Positions 36,200 to 45,008 of a stretch of DNA of 64,000 nucleotides are shown here, one piece after another. Made by a program: the position numbers and the translations under genes. The first letter of the stretch is position 1. Every line of letters begins with the position of its first letter. The stretch spans positions 1 to 64,000 of the forward strand of contig JAEPOG010000006.1 in the NCBI GenBank assembly GCA_017643025.1. The letters are read 5' to 3'. The notes under the pieces are model-generated. The model was not told the DNA's origin, did no database searches, and saw only the letters and a list, made by a program, of their open reading frames with translations. This stretch comes from Rhizobiaceae bacterium (GTDB taxonomy: Bacteria > Pseudomonadota > Alphaproteobacteria > Rhizobiales > Rhizobiaceae).

Positions 36200-37019
36200 C
36201 CTGATCGAGCGCGGATTTCACCGCTCGGCCGATTTCCAGCGTCGATTGCGCGGCCTCTACATTATCATCTTCCAGCCACCACGCGGCGGACAGGCCGGAA
36301 TAGGCCCAAGCGTAGGACAGAACCGCTTCGACATCGCGGCTGACCGCAACCGAGAGCGTTTCAGCGAACGCGATGATGCGGGCGGGGTGCGTGCGCTCCG
36401 GCGCGTGAGGCGGATTGTGAAACATGTTGGCCACGTCATAGGCCGGGTCGCCGATCAGCCCCTTGGGGTCGATAGCCAGCCAGCCGCGCCACGAGGCGAG
36501 GATGTTCTCGTGATGAATGTCGCCGTGCAGCGGGCGGACATTGTGCTGGGCATCAAGCAGGCGGTCGGCGAACGCGGCGTATTCGGCGAATTCAACCTCA
36601 GATGAGCGGGCGAACAGGCTGGCGAAATACTCGCGCAGCGGCGTTAGCGTTGAAGGCGGCGCAGCAGGCGAGGGGGCATGCAGCCGGCGCACGACATCGG
36701 CAGCGATTTCCGATGCAGCCGCCTCTCCGTGCTTTGAGCGATGGTCGAGCAGCCGCGTCCCACCGGCATATTCGAGTAGATGCGTATCGCTATCGGTATC
36801 AAGCAGCCGGATCGCGCCGTGGCCGTCGCGCCAGCGCAGATAGTCCGCGGCGCGCCTTGCGTCTGGCCGCGCCGCCTCGCTAGGCGATTTCATGATAGCC
36901 GGACTGCCGTCCTCACGTTCTGCACGCCAGACTTTGCCGCCAATGCCTTCTGCCAGCGGCACGAGCCGGATGACGGCCCATTCCGCCGGCAGCGCCGGCG
37001 CATCAGTGTCGGGTGCCAA
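36189..37019 (-). CDS. Aminoglycoside phosphotransferase family (streptomycin 6-kinase-like) protein
   Basis: A small-molecule kinase of the APH fold (276 residues). The ATP-site start [14 protein letters not shown] has a lysine in PAIMKSPSE. Brenner's motif is [15 protein letters not shown], and the metal motif is [21 protein letters not shown], which most resembles APH(6) enzymes. It overlaps the end of argC by 17 bp and is on the same strand. Chromosomal homologues of this type are common in rhizobia and need not confer resistance. The substrate is unproven. Confidence 0.82.
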   Translation of the reverse strand: MAPDTDAPALPAEWAVIRLVPLAEGIGGKVWRAEREDGSPAIMKSPSEAARPDARRAADYLRWRDGHGAIRLLDTDSDTHLLEYAGGTRLLDHRSKHGEAAASEIAADVVRRLHAPSPAAPPSTLTPLREYFASLFARSSEVEFAEYAAFADRLLDAQHNVRPLHGDIHHENILASWRGWLAIDPKGLIGDPAYDVANMFHNPPHAPERTHPARIIAFAETLSVAVSRDVEAVLSYAWAYSGLSAAWWLEDDNVEAAQSTLEIGRAVKSALDQVRS

Positions 37020-37941
37020 GCATCAGGTCCATGTTCTGGACCGCCGCACCCGAGGCGCCCTTGCCGAGATTGTCGAGCAGCGCCACCAGATTGACGAGGC
37101 CGGTCTTCGCATTGGCGAAGACGAACAGCTTCATCGTGTCCTTGCTGTTGAGCTCGGTCGGGTCGAGGCGCTTCATGGCGGAACCCTCGGTCATCGGGAC
37201 AACCGACACGACGTCCTGCCCGGCGAAATGCCCGGCAATCGCGCCGTGAATGTCCTCGGCGGAGGGCGACTTCGCGAGGTCCGCCAAATGCAGCGGCACC
37301 TGGACGATCATGCCCTGCGCAAAGCGGCCGACCGACGGCGAAAACAGCGGCGCGCGGTCGAGCAGACCGTGAAGCTGCATCTCCGGCACGTGCTTGTGGG
37401 TCAGCGTCAGCCCGTAGAGGAAATGCGGCGCGCTGATCGGGTCCGGATCGTCCGGGTTCTCCATCTGCGCGATCATCTGTTTGCCGCCGCCGGTGTAGCC
37501 CGACACCGCATTGACGGTGACGGGATAGTCCCTGGGCAGAATGCCGGCTTCGACCAGCGGCCTGATCAGCGCGATGGCGCCGGTCGGATAGCAGCCGGGA
37601 TTGGCGACCAGCCGCGCCTTGGCGATCTTCTCGCTCTGGCCGGCGGTCATCTCGGCGAAACCATAAGCCCAGTCAGGGTTCACCCGGTTGGCGGTCGACG
37701 TGTCGATGACGCGGGTCGAGTTGGTGCCGTCGAGCAGTTCCATCGACTGCTTCGCGCCATCGTCGGGCAGGCACAGGATCGCGAGATCCGCCTCGTGCAG
37801 CCGCTCCCGCCGCATGTCGTTGTTGCGCCGTTCGGCTTCCGGAATGGATAGAATGTCGAGGTCGGTCCGCTTGGCAAGCCGCTGCCTGATCTGCAAGCCG
37901 GTCGTGCCGTGCTCGCCGTCAATGAATATCTTGGGTTTCAT
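37003..37941 (-). CDS. argC: N-acetyl-gamma-glutamyl-phosphate reductase (type 2)
   Basis: Catalyses the third step of arginine synthesis, reducing N-acetylglutamyl phosphate with NADPH. It is 312 residues long, the shorter type-2 form. The NADP loop [18 protein letters not shown], the [15 protein letters not shown] turn and the active cysteine in [19 protein letters not shown] are present. It lies downstream of the agmatinase-family gene on the same strand. Confidence 0.95.
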   Translation of the reverse strand: MKPKIFIDGEHGTTGLQIRQRLAKRTDLDILSIPEAERRNNDMRRERLHEADLAILCLPDDGAKQSMELLDGTNSTRVIDTSTANRVNPDWAYGFAEMTAGQSEKIAKARLVANPGCYPTGAIALIRPLVEAGILPRDYPVTVNAVSGYTGGGKQMIAQMENPDDPDPISAPHFLYGLTLTHKHVPEMQLHGLLDRAPLFSPSVGRFAQGMIVQVPLHLADLAKSPSAEDIHGAIAGHFAGQDVVSVVPMTEGSAMKRLDPTELNSKDTMKLFVFANAKTGLVNLVALLDNLGKGASGAAVQNMDLMLGTRH

Positions 37942-38019
37942 CGATCCAGTCTTTCGCAGTGATTTCAGTTGGTTGAGGAGCCAGCCGGAATCGGTCCGGC
38001 AAGGCGTTGAATCAAAGTC

Positions 38020-38976
38020 TCAACCCTGTCGTCGCATGCGCCGTTCCGAAAGAAGCCCGAGATAGTACATTGCAACAGTTGCTCCAGCGATCGCCGTGAT
38101 GTCGGCATGGTCGTATGGCGGCGACACTTCTACCACATCCGCCCCTACAATATCGAGTGCTCCGAGCGCCCGCAAAACGGCCAGCATCTTGGCGCTCGAC
38201 GGGCCGCCAGCGACCGGCGTGCCGGTGCCGGGTGCGAAGGCTGGGTCGAGGCAGTCGATGTCGAAGGTGACATAGACCTTGGCGCCGGCGGTGCGCTTTT
38301 CGATGGCGGCGGCAATCTCGGCGGCTTTCATCTCGTCGACCTCGTGCCCGAACAGCATCTGGATGCCGCAATTGCGCGGCGCATGTGTGCGGATGCCGAT
38401 CTGTATCGACTTCGCAGCGTCGACGACGCCTTCGTCGACCGCCCGGCCGACGAAGGAGCCATGGTCGATGCGGCCCTTCTCGTAGGGCCAGGTGTCCTGA
38501 TGCGCGTCGAACTGCACCAAGGCGAGGGGTCCGTGGCGTTCCGCATGAGCCTTCAGCAGCGGCCAGGTGACGAAATGGTCGCCGCCGAGCGACAGCAGGA
38601 ACGCGCCAGAATTGAGCAGCTTTTTGGCTTCGCGCTCGATCAGCGTTGGCGTCTTGTGGTGGTTGCCGTAGTCGAGCAGGCAGTCGCCATAGTCGACGAC
38701 GGCCATCTGCTCGAAAAGGTCTGCGTCGAACGGGTACTGCGGGTCATTGTCGAAGATCGCCGAGGCGCGCCTGATCGCCTGCGGGCCGAAGCGCGCTCCG
38801 GGCCGGTTGGAGACCGCGGCATCGAAGGGAATGCCCCACACCACGGCATCCGCCCCCGCGACCTTCTTCGTGAACCGACGCCGCATAAAGGACAGTGCGC
38901 CAGCATAGGTCGGGTCGCTGGCGGCGCCGAGGTTCTGCCGGGCGGTGAAGGCGTGGTCTATAGCTTTCGAAGGCAT
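38020..38976 (-). CDS. speB: Agmatinase/ureohydrolase family protein
   Basis: A manganese ureohydrolase of 318 residues that probably hydrolyses agmatine to putrescine and urea, or a related guanidino compound. The three metal motifs are SLGGDHFVTWPLL, LVQFDAHQDTW and YVTFDIDCLDPAFAPGTGTP. ATG 38976 is chosen because homology starts there; a longer frame to 39027 runs into the rpsI terminator. Agmatinase, guanidinobutyrase and similar enzymes share these motifs, so the substrate is not certain. Confidence 0.88.
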   Translation of the reverse strand: MPSKAIDHAFTARQNLGAASDPTYAGALSFMRRRFTKKVAGADAVVWGIPFDAAVSNRPGARFGPQAIRRASAIFDNDPQYPFDADLFEQMAVVDYGDCLLDYGNHHKTPTLIEREAKKLLNSGAFLLSLGGDHFVTWPLLKAHAERHGPLALVQFDAHQDTWPYEKGRIDHGSFVGRAVDEGVVDAAKSIQIGIRTHAPRNCGIQMLFGHEVDEMKAAEIAAAIEKRTAGAKVYVTFDIDCLDPAFAPGTGTPVAGGPSSAKMLAVLRALGALDIVGADVVEVSPPYDHADITAIAGATVAMYYLGLLSERRMRRQG

Positions 38977-39024
38977 GGCGGTCTCCGTATGGCGGGAACC
39001 TATCGTCAGATGTGTTGCCCGCAA

Positions 39025-39052
39025 CAAAAAAGCGGGCCCGAAGGCCCGCTTT
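39025..39052 (-). terminator. Rho-independent terminator of rplM-rpsI
   Basis: The 10-bp stem AAAGCGGGCC (39029-39038) / GGCCCGCTTT (39043-39052) is closed on the minus strand by a UUCG tetraloop. It is followed by TTTTTTG. It lies 23 bp past the rpsI stop. Confidence 0.92.
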
Positions 39053-39074
39053 GTCGGCGTCTCGCTCCGAAGCT

Positions 39075-39554
39075 TTAGCGCTTCGAGAACTGGAACGACC
39101 GGCGGGCCTTCGCCTTGCCGTACTTCTTTCGCTCGACGGTGCGGCTATCGCGGGTCAGGAAGCCGCCCTTCTTCAGCACGCCGCGCAGCTCCGGCTCGAA
39201 ATAGGTGAGCGCCTTGGAGATACCGTGGCGAACCGCGCCGGCCTGGCCGGAGAGGCCGCCGCCGGCAACTGTTGCGATAATGTCGTACTGGCCGCCGCGA
39301 TTGGCCGCCACGATCGGCTGCTGCAGCACCATCTGCAGGACCGGACGCGCGAAATAGGCGTCGAAGTCCTTCTTGTTGACGGTGATGCGGCCGCTGCCGG
39401 GCTTGATCCAGACGCGGGCGATCGCGTCCTTGCGCTTGCCGGTCGCGTAGGCGCGGCCCTGTGCATCGAGCTTCTGGACGTGAACCGGCTGCTGCTCTGC
39501 CTCGGCGGCGTTGGAGGCGGTGCCGAGTTCGGCGAGGGCTTCAAGATCAGCCAT
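39075..39554 (-). CDS. rpsI: 30S ribosomal protein S9
   Basis: A small-subunit ribosomal protein whose tail reaches the P-site tRNA. It has 159 residues with the family's [22 protein letters not shown] and the terminal [18 protein letters not shown] short alphaproteobacterial N-terminal extension (residues 1-32) is present. The start overlaps the rplM stop by 8 bp, so translation is coupled. Confidence 0.97.
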   Translation of the reverse strand: MADLEALAELGTASNAAEAEQQPVHVQKLDAQGRAYATGKRKDAIARVWIKPGSGRITVNKKDFDAYFARPVLQMVLQQPIVAANRGGQYDIIATVAGGGLSGQAGAVRHGISKALTYFEPELRGVLKKGGFLTRDSRTVERKKYGKAKARRSFQFSKR

Positions 39555-40020
39555 GTTTCTGGACCCTTACGTTCTTCTTGCTCATGGCGGCGACGTCCAG
39601 CTTCTCGGGCTGCTGCGCCTCATGGGGATGTTCGGCGCCGGCGTAGACGCGCAGGTTGCGCATCTGGCGGCGGCCCAGCGGGCCGCGCGGGATCATCCGC
39701 TCGACTGCCTTTTCGACCACGCGCTCCGGAAACCGGCCCTCGAGGATCTGGCGCGCGGTGCGCTCCTTGATGCCGCCGGGGTGGCCGGTGTGCCAGTAGT
39801 ACATCTTGTCGGTAAATTTCTTGCCGGTCAGCCTCACCTTGTCGGCATTGATGATGATGACATTGTCGCCATCGTCGACATGCGGGGTGAAAGTCGGCTT
39901 GTGCTTGCCGCGCAGGCGGTTGGCGACGATGGTGGCGAGACGGCCGACGACGACATTCTCGGCGTCGATCAGCACCCACTTCTTCGTCACTTCCGCAGGC
40001 TTCTGCGAGAAGGTTTTCAT
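39547..40020 (-). CDS. rplM: 50S ribosomal protein L13
   Basis: A large-subunit assembly protein (157 residues). Signatures: [65 protein letters not shown] and [34 protein letters not shown] 40020 is the family start; in-frame extension upstream crosses the terminator region. It forms the conserved rplM-rpsI operon. Confidence 0.97.
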   Translation of the reverse strand: MKTFSQKPAEVTKKWVLIDAENVVVGRLATIVANRLRGKHKPTFTPHVDDGDNVIIINADKVRLTGKKFTDKMYYWHTGHPGGIKERTARQILEGRFPERVVEKAVERMIPRGPLGRRQMRNLRVYAGAEHPHEAQQPEKLDVAAMSKKNVRVQKHG

Positions 40021-40083
40021 CGTTTCTGTCTTCCTTCGGACCTGGCAGCGCCGCAGCGTTGCAGGCGTTTCTTGTTGCTTGGA

Positions 40084-40101
40084 TTGCGGGAGATCCCGCA
40101 A
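40084..40101. promoter_or_regulatory. Hairpin in the rplM leader
   Basis: TTGCGGGA (40084-40091) and TCCCGCAA (40094-40101) form a near-perfect palindrome immediately downstream (minus strand) of a terminator, about 65 bp before the rplM start. It could be an mRNA-stabilising 5' structure or an autoregulatory site for L13. No known L13 leader class is matched. Confidence 0.35.
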
Positions 40102-40128
40102 AAACAAAACGGCGGCCGGAGGGGCCGC
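40101..40128 (-). terminator. Rho-independent terminator after the PaaI thioesterase gene
   Basis: On the minus strand GCGGCC-CCTCC-GGCCGC (40112-40128) is followed by the T-rich GTTTTGTTTTTG. It lies about 110 bp past the thioesterase stop and upstream of rplM, so it separates the two units or could act as a leader attenuator. Confidence 0.7.
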
Positions 40129-40239
40129 TGTCATGCTGGCGAGCTTATAGGCGAGCGCGGCGATGCGGTCAATCGCTCATTTCGCGCTGCTTCGCAATAA
40201 AACCGTTTGAAAACAAATAGTTACAAAAGAGGTATTATA

Positions 40240-40683
40240 TTACCTCTTGGGCGGGATCGAATAGGTGCCTGTCGCATGGGCAATGGTGAGACGTTCCTCG
40301 CCGGCAACCATCTCGCAATCGAAGACCATCAGGTTGCGGCCGAGCTTGAGAATGCGGCAGATGCCGTCGATCGGGCCTGGGCCGGCCTTGCGCATGAAAT
40401 TGATGTTGAGATTGGTCGTGACGCTGAGCGCATCGGGCCCGGCATGCGTCAGCACACAGACGTAACCGCCGATATCGGCCAGCGTGAACAGCGACGGACC
40501 AGACACGGTGCCGCCCGGACGCAAATGCCGTTCCGTTGCGTCGAGCCGCACAGTGCAGCCGCCGGGACTAACGTCGACGGCGTAGAAGTGGGGCAGACGC
40601 CCGTTGAGCTGCGGATAGGCTGAAGCCATCAGCGCGTTGACTTCGTCGGCGTTCATGACAGGGGTAAGGGCCTGCTTGTTCAT
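40240..40683 (-). CDS. PaaI family acyl-CoA thioesterase
   Basis: A hotdog-fold thioesterase (147 residues) that hydrolyses short or aromatic acyl-CoA. The family pattern includes HLRPGGTVSGPSLFTLADIGGYVCVL (helix with the acidic residue) and VTTNLNINFMRKAGPG. It lies 18 bp downstream of a crotonase gene on the same strand and is probably co-transcribed. It would release free acid or protect CoA pools in the same pathway. Confidence 0.87.
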   Translation of the reverse strand: MNKQALTPVMNADEVNALMASAYPQLNGRLPHFYAVDVSPGGCTVRLDATERHLRPGGTVSGPSLFTLADIGGYVCVLTHAGPDALSVTTNLNINFMRKAGPGPIDGICRILKLGRNLMVFDCEMVAGEERLTIAHATGTYSIPPKR

Positions 40684-40701
40684 CTCTCGTGTGTTCTCGC
40701 T

Positions 40702-41568
40702 TCAGCCGCGCTGCGGGTTGATGGGACGGTTCTGCGTCCAGTCGAATGTGCCGAGATCGCGCTCGCGCACCGCTTCCTTCCAGCCTCGCTCCTCGGCGCG
40801 GTGCTTGAAGTTGATGCCCTCGGGCGAATGACGGGTGATGCCGTCGAAGATCGTCGCGAACATCTGCGTCTGTGCCAGTCCCATCGCTTCGATTGCCTGG
40901 TTGATGACCAGTTTCTGCATCATCAGCTGATTGGTGGGCACGGTGGCAATGCGCTCCGCCAGCCGTTCAACCTCATCGTCGAGATCGGAAGCCGGAACCG
41001 CCTTGTGCACCAGCCCGATACGCTCGGCCTCCCTGCCGTCGATCCTGTCTCCGGTGAACAGCATACGCTTCGCCTTCTCGGGGCCGAGCCGGTAGACCCA
41101 CATCGCTGTCGTCGGGCAGCCCCAGACACGGGCCGGCATGTAGCCGATCTCGGCATCCTCGGCCATGACAATCATGTCAGCGCAGAGCGCGATGTCTGAG
41201 CCGCCGGCGACGGCGAAGCCATGCACCTTGGCGATCACGGGCCGGTGCGAGCGCCACAGGGACATGAAACGCTGCGTGTTCCGCATCATGAAGGCGTAAT
41301 CCTTCATGGGGTCCCATGGCATTTCCTGGGTCGCCTCGTGACCCGCGCCGCCGGTCGCTTGGGCGTAATAGGCGAGGTCGTAGCCCGAGCAGAAAGCTTT
41401 GCCGGCGCCCGAAAGCACGATGACGTGGACGCCGGCGTCGGTATTGGCCCGCTCGACGGCTTCCTCGAGCAGCGCCGGCACCTCGTCGTCGATGGCGTTC
41501 ATCACTTCCGGACGGTTGAGCGTGACGCGTGCGATGCGGCCGTCCTTCTCGTAGAGAACCTTGCTCAC
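40702..41568 (-). CDS. Crotonase/enoyl-CoA hydratase family protein
   Basis: A crotonase-fold enzyme of 288 residues acting on acyl-CoA. The oxyanion-hole regions are SGAGKAFCSGYDLAYYAQ and VHGFAVAGGSDIALCADM. A longer than usual loop (ATGGAGHEATQEMPWDP) follows the first. The position matching the hydratase catalytic Glu is not clear, so it may not be a simple hydratase. It diverges from a second crotonase gene and leads into the thioesterase. Confidence 0.85.
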   Translation of the reverse strand: MSKVLYEKDGRIARVTLNRPEVMNAIDDEVPALLEEAVERANTDAGVHVIVLSGAGKAFCSGYDLAYYAQATGGAGHEATQEMPWDPMKDYAFMMRNTQRFMSLWRSHRPVIAKVHGFAVAGGSDIALCADMIVMAEDAEIGYMPARVWGCPTTAMWVYRLGPEKAKRMLFTGDRIDGREAERIGLVHKAVPASDLDDEVERLAERIATVPTNQLMMQKLVINQAIEAMGLAQTQMFATIFDGITRHSPEGINFKHRAEERGWKEAVRERDLGTFDWTQNRPINPQRG

Positions 41569-41679
41569 GCGCCCTCCCGTTTTCTTCCGTTTGCGTAAAC
41601 GTCAAAAGCCAGCTTGGCCATTTCGCCGCTGATCTTCAAGCGCCGGCGTGCTAGTTTCGCCAGCAGCAAGGAGAATGGC

Positions 41680-42495
41680 ATGAACGAGATGGCGCGAGTG
41701 GCAAAGCCGGGCGACCTGATCCGAACGTCAGTCGCGGACGGTGTATGCCGCATCGTGCTCGCCAATCCGCCGGCCAACGCCCTATCGCGCGCCATGATCG
41801 CCCAGCTTCAGGCGACGCTCGATGTCGCGCGCGATAACAAGGCCGTTCGCGTCATAGTGCTAGCGGCGGAAAGCAAGATTTTCTGCGCCGGGCATGACCT
41901 CAAGGAGATGACCGCCCACCGCGCCGACAAGGATCGCGGCAGAGCGTTCTTCGAAAAGACCATGGCTGAATGCGCCGCGATGATGCAGTCGATCGTGCGT
42001 CATCCGAAACCGGTGATCGCCGAGGTTGCCGGCGTGGCGACCGCCGCCGGCTGCCAGCTTGTGGCAAGTTGCGACCTCGCCATCGCCACCGAGGATGCGT
42101 CATTCGGCACGCCGGGCGTAAATATCGGCCTGTTCTGCTCGACGCCGATGGTGGCACTGTCGCGCAACCTGTCGCGCAAGCATGCGATGGAGATGCTGCT
42201 CACCGGCGAGCGCATCGACGCAGCGCAGGCGCGAGACTTCGGGCTCATCAACCGCGTGGTGCCGGCGGAATACCTGAATCAGATTGTCGCCAAATACGCC
42301 CAAACCATTGCTTCGAAATCGCCTTTGACCCTGAAGATCGGCAAGGAAGCCTTCTACGAGCAGGGCGAAATGGGGCTCTCGGAAGCATATGACTACGCCA
42401 GCCGCGTGATGGTGGAAAACATGCTCGCCCGAGACGCGGAGGAGGGCATCGGCGCTTTCATCGAAAAGCGCGAGCCGGAGTGGAGGGGGGAGTAG
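41680..42495 (+). CDS. Enoyl-CoA hydratase/isomerase family protein
   Basis: A second crotonase-fold protein (271 residues): SKIFCAGHDLKEMTAHR and EVAGVATAAGCQLVASCDLAIA form the oxyanion hole, and FGTPGVNIGLFCSTP follows. ATG 41680 follows AAGGAG and is preferred over the ATG at 41614. It is not closely similar to its divergent neighbour. A 22-codon frame and the CoA-binding protein follow on the same strand. Confidence 0.88.
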   Translation: MNEMARVAKPGDLIRTSVADGVCRIVLANPPANALSRAMIAQLQATLDVARDNKAVRVIVLAAESKIFCAGHDLKEMTAHRADKDRGRAFFEKTMAECAAMMQSIVRHPKPVIAEVAGVATAAGCQLVASCDLAIATEDASFGTPGVNIGLFCSTPMVALSRNLSRKHAMEMLLTGERIDAAQARDFGLINRVVPAEYLNQIVAKYAQTIASKSPLTLKIGKEAFYEQGEMGLSEAYDYASRVMVENMLARDAEEGIGAFIEKREPEWRGE

Positions 42496-42564
42496 ATGGC
42501 AACGATCAGCCACAATCCGGAGTTTCCGATCGACGCCGAATGGCGTATCTCGCTCCCCGCATGA
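42496..42564 (+). CDS. Possible 22-codon leader peptide coupled to the CoA-binding protein
   Basis: ATG 42496 directly follows the crotonase stop and has a strong GGAGGGGGGAG site upstream. The frame reads MATISHNPEFPIDAEWRISL and ends in a TGA (42562-42564) overlapping the ATG of the next gene as ATGA. The spacing suits translational coupling. It is too short to judge by composition and could be a chance frame. Confidence 0.35.
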   Translation: MATISHNPEFPIDAEWRISLPA

Positions 42565-43082
42565 ACCACGACGACTACCCGAACGACTATATCTCCGGCA
42601 TTCTGAATTCGGTGAAGACGGTCGCCATTGTCGGCGCTTCGGCCAACGATGTGCGGCCGAGCTTCTTCGTCGCCAAGTATCTGATCGACAAGGGTTATGA
42701 GGTTTACCCGGTCAACCCCGGTCAGGCGGGCAAGGAAATCCTCGGCCGCAAGACCTATGCGAAGCTGGCTGACATTCCGGTCGCAATCGACATGGTCGAC
42801 ATCTTCCGCGGCAGCAGCGCGGTGCCGGCGATCCTCGACCAGGTGCTCGCGCTCGAACCGCTGCCCAAGGTCGTCTGGATGCAGCTTTCGGTACGCAACG
42901 ATGAAGCGGCAGCGCGGGCCGAAGCCGCCGGCATCAAGGTCGTGATGAACCGCTGCCCCAAGATCGAATATGGCCGGCTTTCCGGCGAGATCGGCTGGAA
43001 CGGTGTCAACAGCCGGGTCATCTCGTCGAAGAAGCCGCAATTGCGCGACGGTTACCAGAGCTTCGGCATCGTGCGGAAATAG
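42561..43082 (+). CDS. CoA-binding domain protein (YccU type)
   Basis: A 173-residue Rossmann-fold protein of the CoA_binding_2 family: VKTVAIVGASANDVRPSFFVAKYLIDKGYEVYPVNPGQAGKEILG near the start, and MNRCPKIEYGRL near the end. The family is related to succinyl-CoA synthetase alpha-subunit nucleotide domains. Its biochemical role is not defined. I choose ATG 42561; ATG 42540 would add seven residues. It follows the crotonase in the same direction. Confidence 0.85.
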   Translation: MNHDDYPNDYISGILNSVKTVAIVGASANDVRPSFFVAKYLIDKGYEVYPVNPGQAGKEILGRKTYAKLADIPVAIDMVDIFRGSSAVPAILDQVLALEPLPKVVWMQLSVRNDEAAARAEAAGIKVVMNRCPKIEYGRLSGEIGWNGVNSRVISSKKPQLRDGYQSFGIVRK

Positions 43083-43179
43083 GCGTTCGTCGCGCCGGGC
43101 TGCCGCGCAAAATTCTGCTTTGCCAATCGCTTCGCCCTTTGCGATGAAGGGGCCGCAATCTTGCAATGGGAGAGAGTAG

Positions 43180-44463
43180 ATGGTTCAGCGCACCCCCGGT
43201 TTTTCGACGCTTGCGGTTCACGCCGGCGCAAGGCCCGACCCGGCGACCGGGGCGAGGGCGACGCCCATCTACCAGACGACCTCCTATGTGTTCGACGATG
43301 TCGACCACGCCGCATCGCTGTTCGGCCTGAAGGCGTTCGGCAACATCTACACCCGCATCATGAACCCCACCCAGGCAGTGCTGGAGGAGCGGCTGGCAGC
43401 ACTGGAAGGCGGCACCGCAGCACTTGCGACGGCCTCAGGCCATGGCGCGCAGCTTCTCATCTTCCATACGCTGATGAAGCCTGGCGAGAACTTCGTTGCG
43501 GCGCGCAAGCTCTATGGCGGCTCGATCAACCAGTTCGGCCACGCGTTCAAGAACTTTGGCTGGGAAGTGCGCTGGGCCGACATGGCCGACTTCGACGAGG
43601 TTGAGCGCCAGATCGACGACAAAACCCGCGCCATCTTCATCGAGAGCCTCGCTAATCCGGGCGGCATATTCGTCGACATCGAGAAAATCGGGAACATCGC
43701 CCGCAAGCACGGCCTGCCGCTCATCGTCGACAACACGATGGCCAGCCCTTATCTGGTGCGGCCGATCGAGCACGGCGCCGACATAGTCGTGCATTCGCTC
43801 ACCAAGTTCATCGGCGGTCACGGCAATTCGATGGGCGGCGTCATCGTCGATGGCGGCACCTTCGACTGGTCGAAATCGGGCAAGTACCCGATGCTGTCGG
43901 AGCCGCGCCCCGAATATGGCGGCATCGTGCTGCACGAGACCTTCGGCAATTTCGCCTTCGCCATCGCCTGCCGCGTGCTCGGCTTGCGCGATTTCGGCCC
44001 GGCGATTTCGCCGTTCAACGCTTTCATGATCCTGACCGGACTGGAAACGCTGCCGCTCAGGATGGCGCGCCACTGCGAGAACACGCTCACCGTCGCCGCC
44101 TGGCTATCGCGTCATCCGAAAGTGGACTGGGTGTCCTATCCCGGGCTGCCGTCCGACCCCAACCACGCGCTGATGAAAAAATATTCGCCGGATGGCGCCG
44201 GCGCGGTCTTCACATTCGGGCTCAAGGGTGGTTATGAGGCCGGCATCAAGGTCGTGGAGGGTGTCGAGCTCTTTTCGCACCTGGCCAATATCGGCGACAC
44301 GCGCTCGCTGATCATCCATCCGGCCTCGACCACGCACCGCCAGCTCTCCGACGAGCAGAAGATCGCGGCGGGTGCTGGCCCCGATGTCGTCAGGCTCTCG
44401 GTCGGGATCGAGGACGTGAACGACATCATCGCCGACCTCGATCAGGCGCTGGCGCAGGCATAG
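43180..44463 (+). CDS. metY: O-acetylhomoserine aminocarboxypropyltransferase / sulfhydrylase
   Basis: A PLP-dependent Cys/Met metabolism enzyme (427 residues) that makes homocysteine from O-acetylhomoserine and sulfide. Motifs: ARATPIYQTTSYVFDD, YTRIMNPTQAVLEERLAALEGG, DNTMASPYLVRP and the PLP-lysine stretch VVHSLTKFIGGHGNSMGG; the C-terminal SVGIEDVNDIIADLDQAL is intact. A GGGAGAG site precedes ATG 43180. I looked for a SAM-II riboswitch in the 97-bp leader and did not find a match. Confidence 0.94.
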   Translation: MVQRTPGFSTLAVHAGARPDPATGARATPIYQTTSYVFDDVDHAASLFGLKAFGNIYTRIMNPTQAVLEERLAALEGGTAALATASGHGAQLLIFHTLMKPGENFVAARKLYGGSINQFGHAFKNFGWEVRWADMADFDEVERQIDDKTRAIFIESLANPGGIFVDIEKIGNIARKHGLPLIVDNTMASPYLVRPIEHGADIVVHSLTKFIGGHGNSMGGVIVDGGTFDWSKSGKYPMLSEPRPEYGGIVLHETFGNFAFAIACRVLGLRDFGPAISPFNAFMILTGLETLPLRMARHCENTLTVAAWLSRHPKVDWVSYPGLPSDPNHALMKKYSPDGAGAVFTFGLKGGYEAGIKVVEGVELFSHLANIGDTRSLIIHPASTTHRQLSDEQKIAAGAGPDVVRLSVGIEDVNDIIADLDQALAQA

Positions 44464-44539
44464 ACCCGAAAAACCGGCACTCTGTCCCCGTATTCCTCGT
44501 TGTCCACAGGGCAGCGGCGATTGCGCGCAGCCCATGCCG
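44464..44539. other. metY downstream spacer
   Basis: A short spacer between the metY stop and the first long-range pairing of the putative structured RNA. I see no gene or clear terminator. The RNA could begin here or be processed from a long metY transcript. Confidence 0.3.
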
Positions 44540-44949
44540 CGCATACCGTTGGGACATCTTGAACGCCAGACAGCCCGCGAGGACGGCGGGGCCAACTGGA
44601 AGGCGAAATCGAGACCGCGCCGGCACGGCCCGGCAGGGGCGCAAGCCCAGGCAGGGTGCGGTGACCGGAAGTCCAGCGGATCGTCGTGGAGGTTCGAAAC
44701 GAGACGGCGACCGATGCTGCCATGAAGGGCCGGAAGTCCTTCGATGGTGATCCCGGGAGGCCTTCGGGTTTGTCGGGGTGGCTCGGAAAGGGCGAGCAAC
44801 GATGTGGCGCGAAGCATCGAGGTTCGAACCAACGGGTACCGTCAAGTTCGGGGTTTCAGTTTGGCAGCGGCCTTCGGGTAGCTGGTAAGGTGAGGCGACC
44901 GGACAGACAGGGAGGCACTGGGAGCGATCTCAGTGCTTTCCTTGTTTTT
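44540..44949 (+). ncRNA. Candidate structured non-coding RNA ending at a strong terminator
   Basis: This stretch has no plausible gene but holds a run of clean hairpins. GTTGG (44548) pairs with CCAAC (44592) around CCCGC/GCGGG (44574/44586). ACCGC/GCGGT (44614/44658) encloses GCCGG/CCGGC (44619/44630) and a GGGC-GCAA-GCCC tetraloop hairpin (44637-44648). Then follow GAAGG/CCTTC (44724/44738), GCTCG/CGAGC (44781/44793), CGATG/CATCG (44800/44815) and a UUCG-capped stem (44865-44884), and it ends at an intrinsic terminator. The motif GGAAGTCC occurs twice, and GAGGTTCGAA twice. It lacks the signature sequences of RNase P RNA, tmRNA, SRP RNA and 6S RNA as I know them. The 5' end is a guess. Confidence 0.45.
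44912..44949 (+). terminator. Strong Rho-independent terminator
   Basis: GAGGCACTGGGA (44912-44923) pairs with TCTCAGTGCTTT (44928-44939) through a GCGA tetraloop, and pairing can extend outward with AGGG/CCTT. TTGTTTTT follows (44942-44949). It ends transcription on the plus strand 60 bp before the cupin gene. Confidence 0.8.
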
Positions 44950-45008
44950 GGGGTCGAGCTTACGCGAACGCGCATCGACTTTCTGCGCCGTTCGGCCGAT
45001 GATCGCGT

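Noticed and set aside
43083..43179. SAM-II riboswitch upstream of metY
   Set aside because: Alphaproteobacterial metY genes often have one, but the conserved pseudoknot sequence blocks do not line up here.
44104..44832. Minus-strand frames over the gene-free region after metY
   Set aside because: No recognisable domain. They run antisense into metY and cross the hairpin-rich region, which fits RNA better than protein.
44540..44949. RNase P RNA, because of size and GGAAGTCC resembling GGAAAGTCC
   Set aside because: The word lacks one A and occurs twice in the wrong place, and the other universal RNase P blocks are absent.
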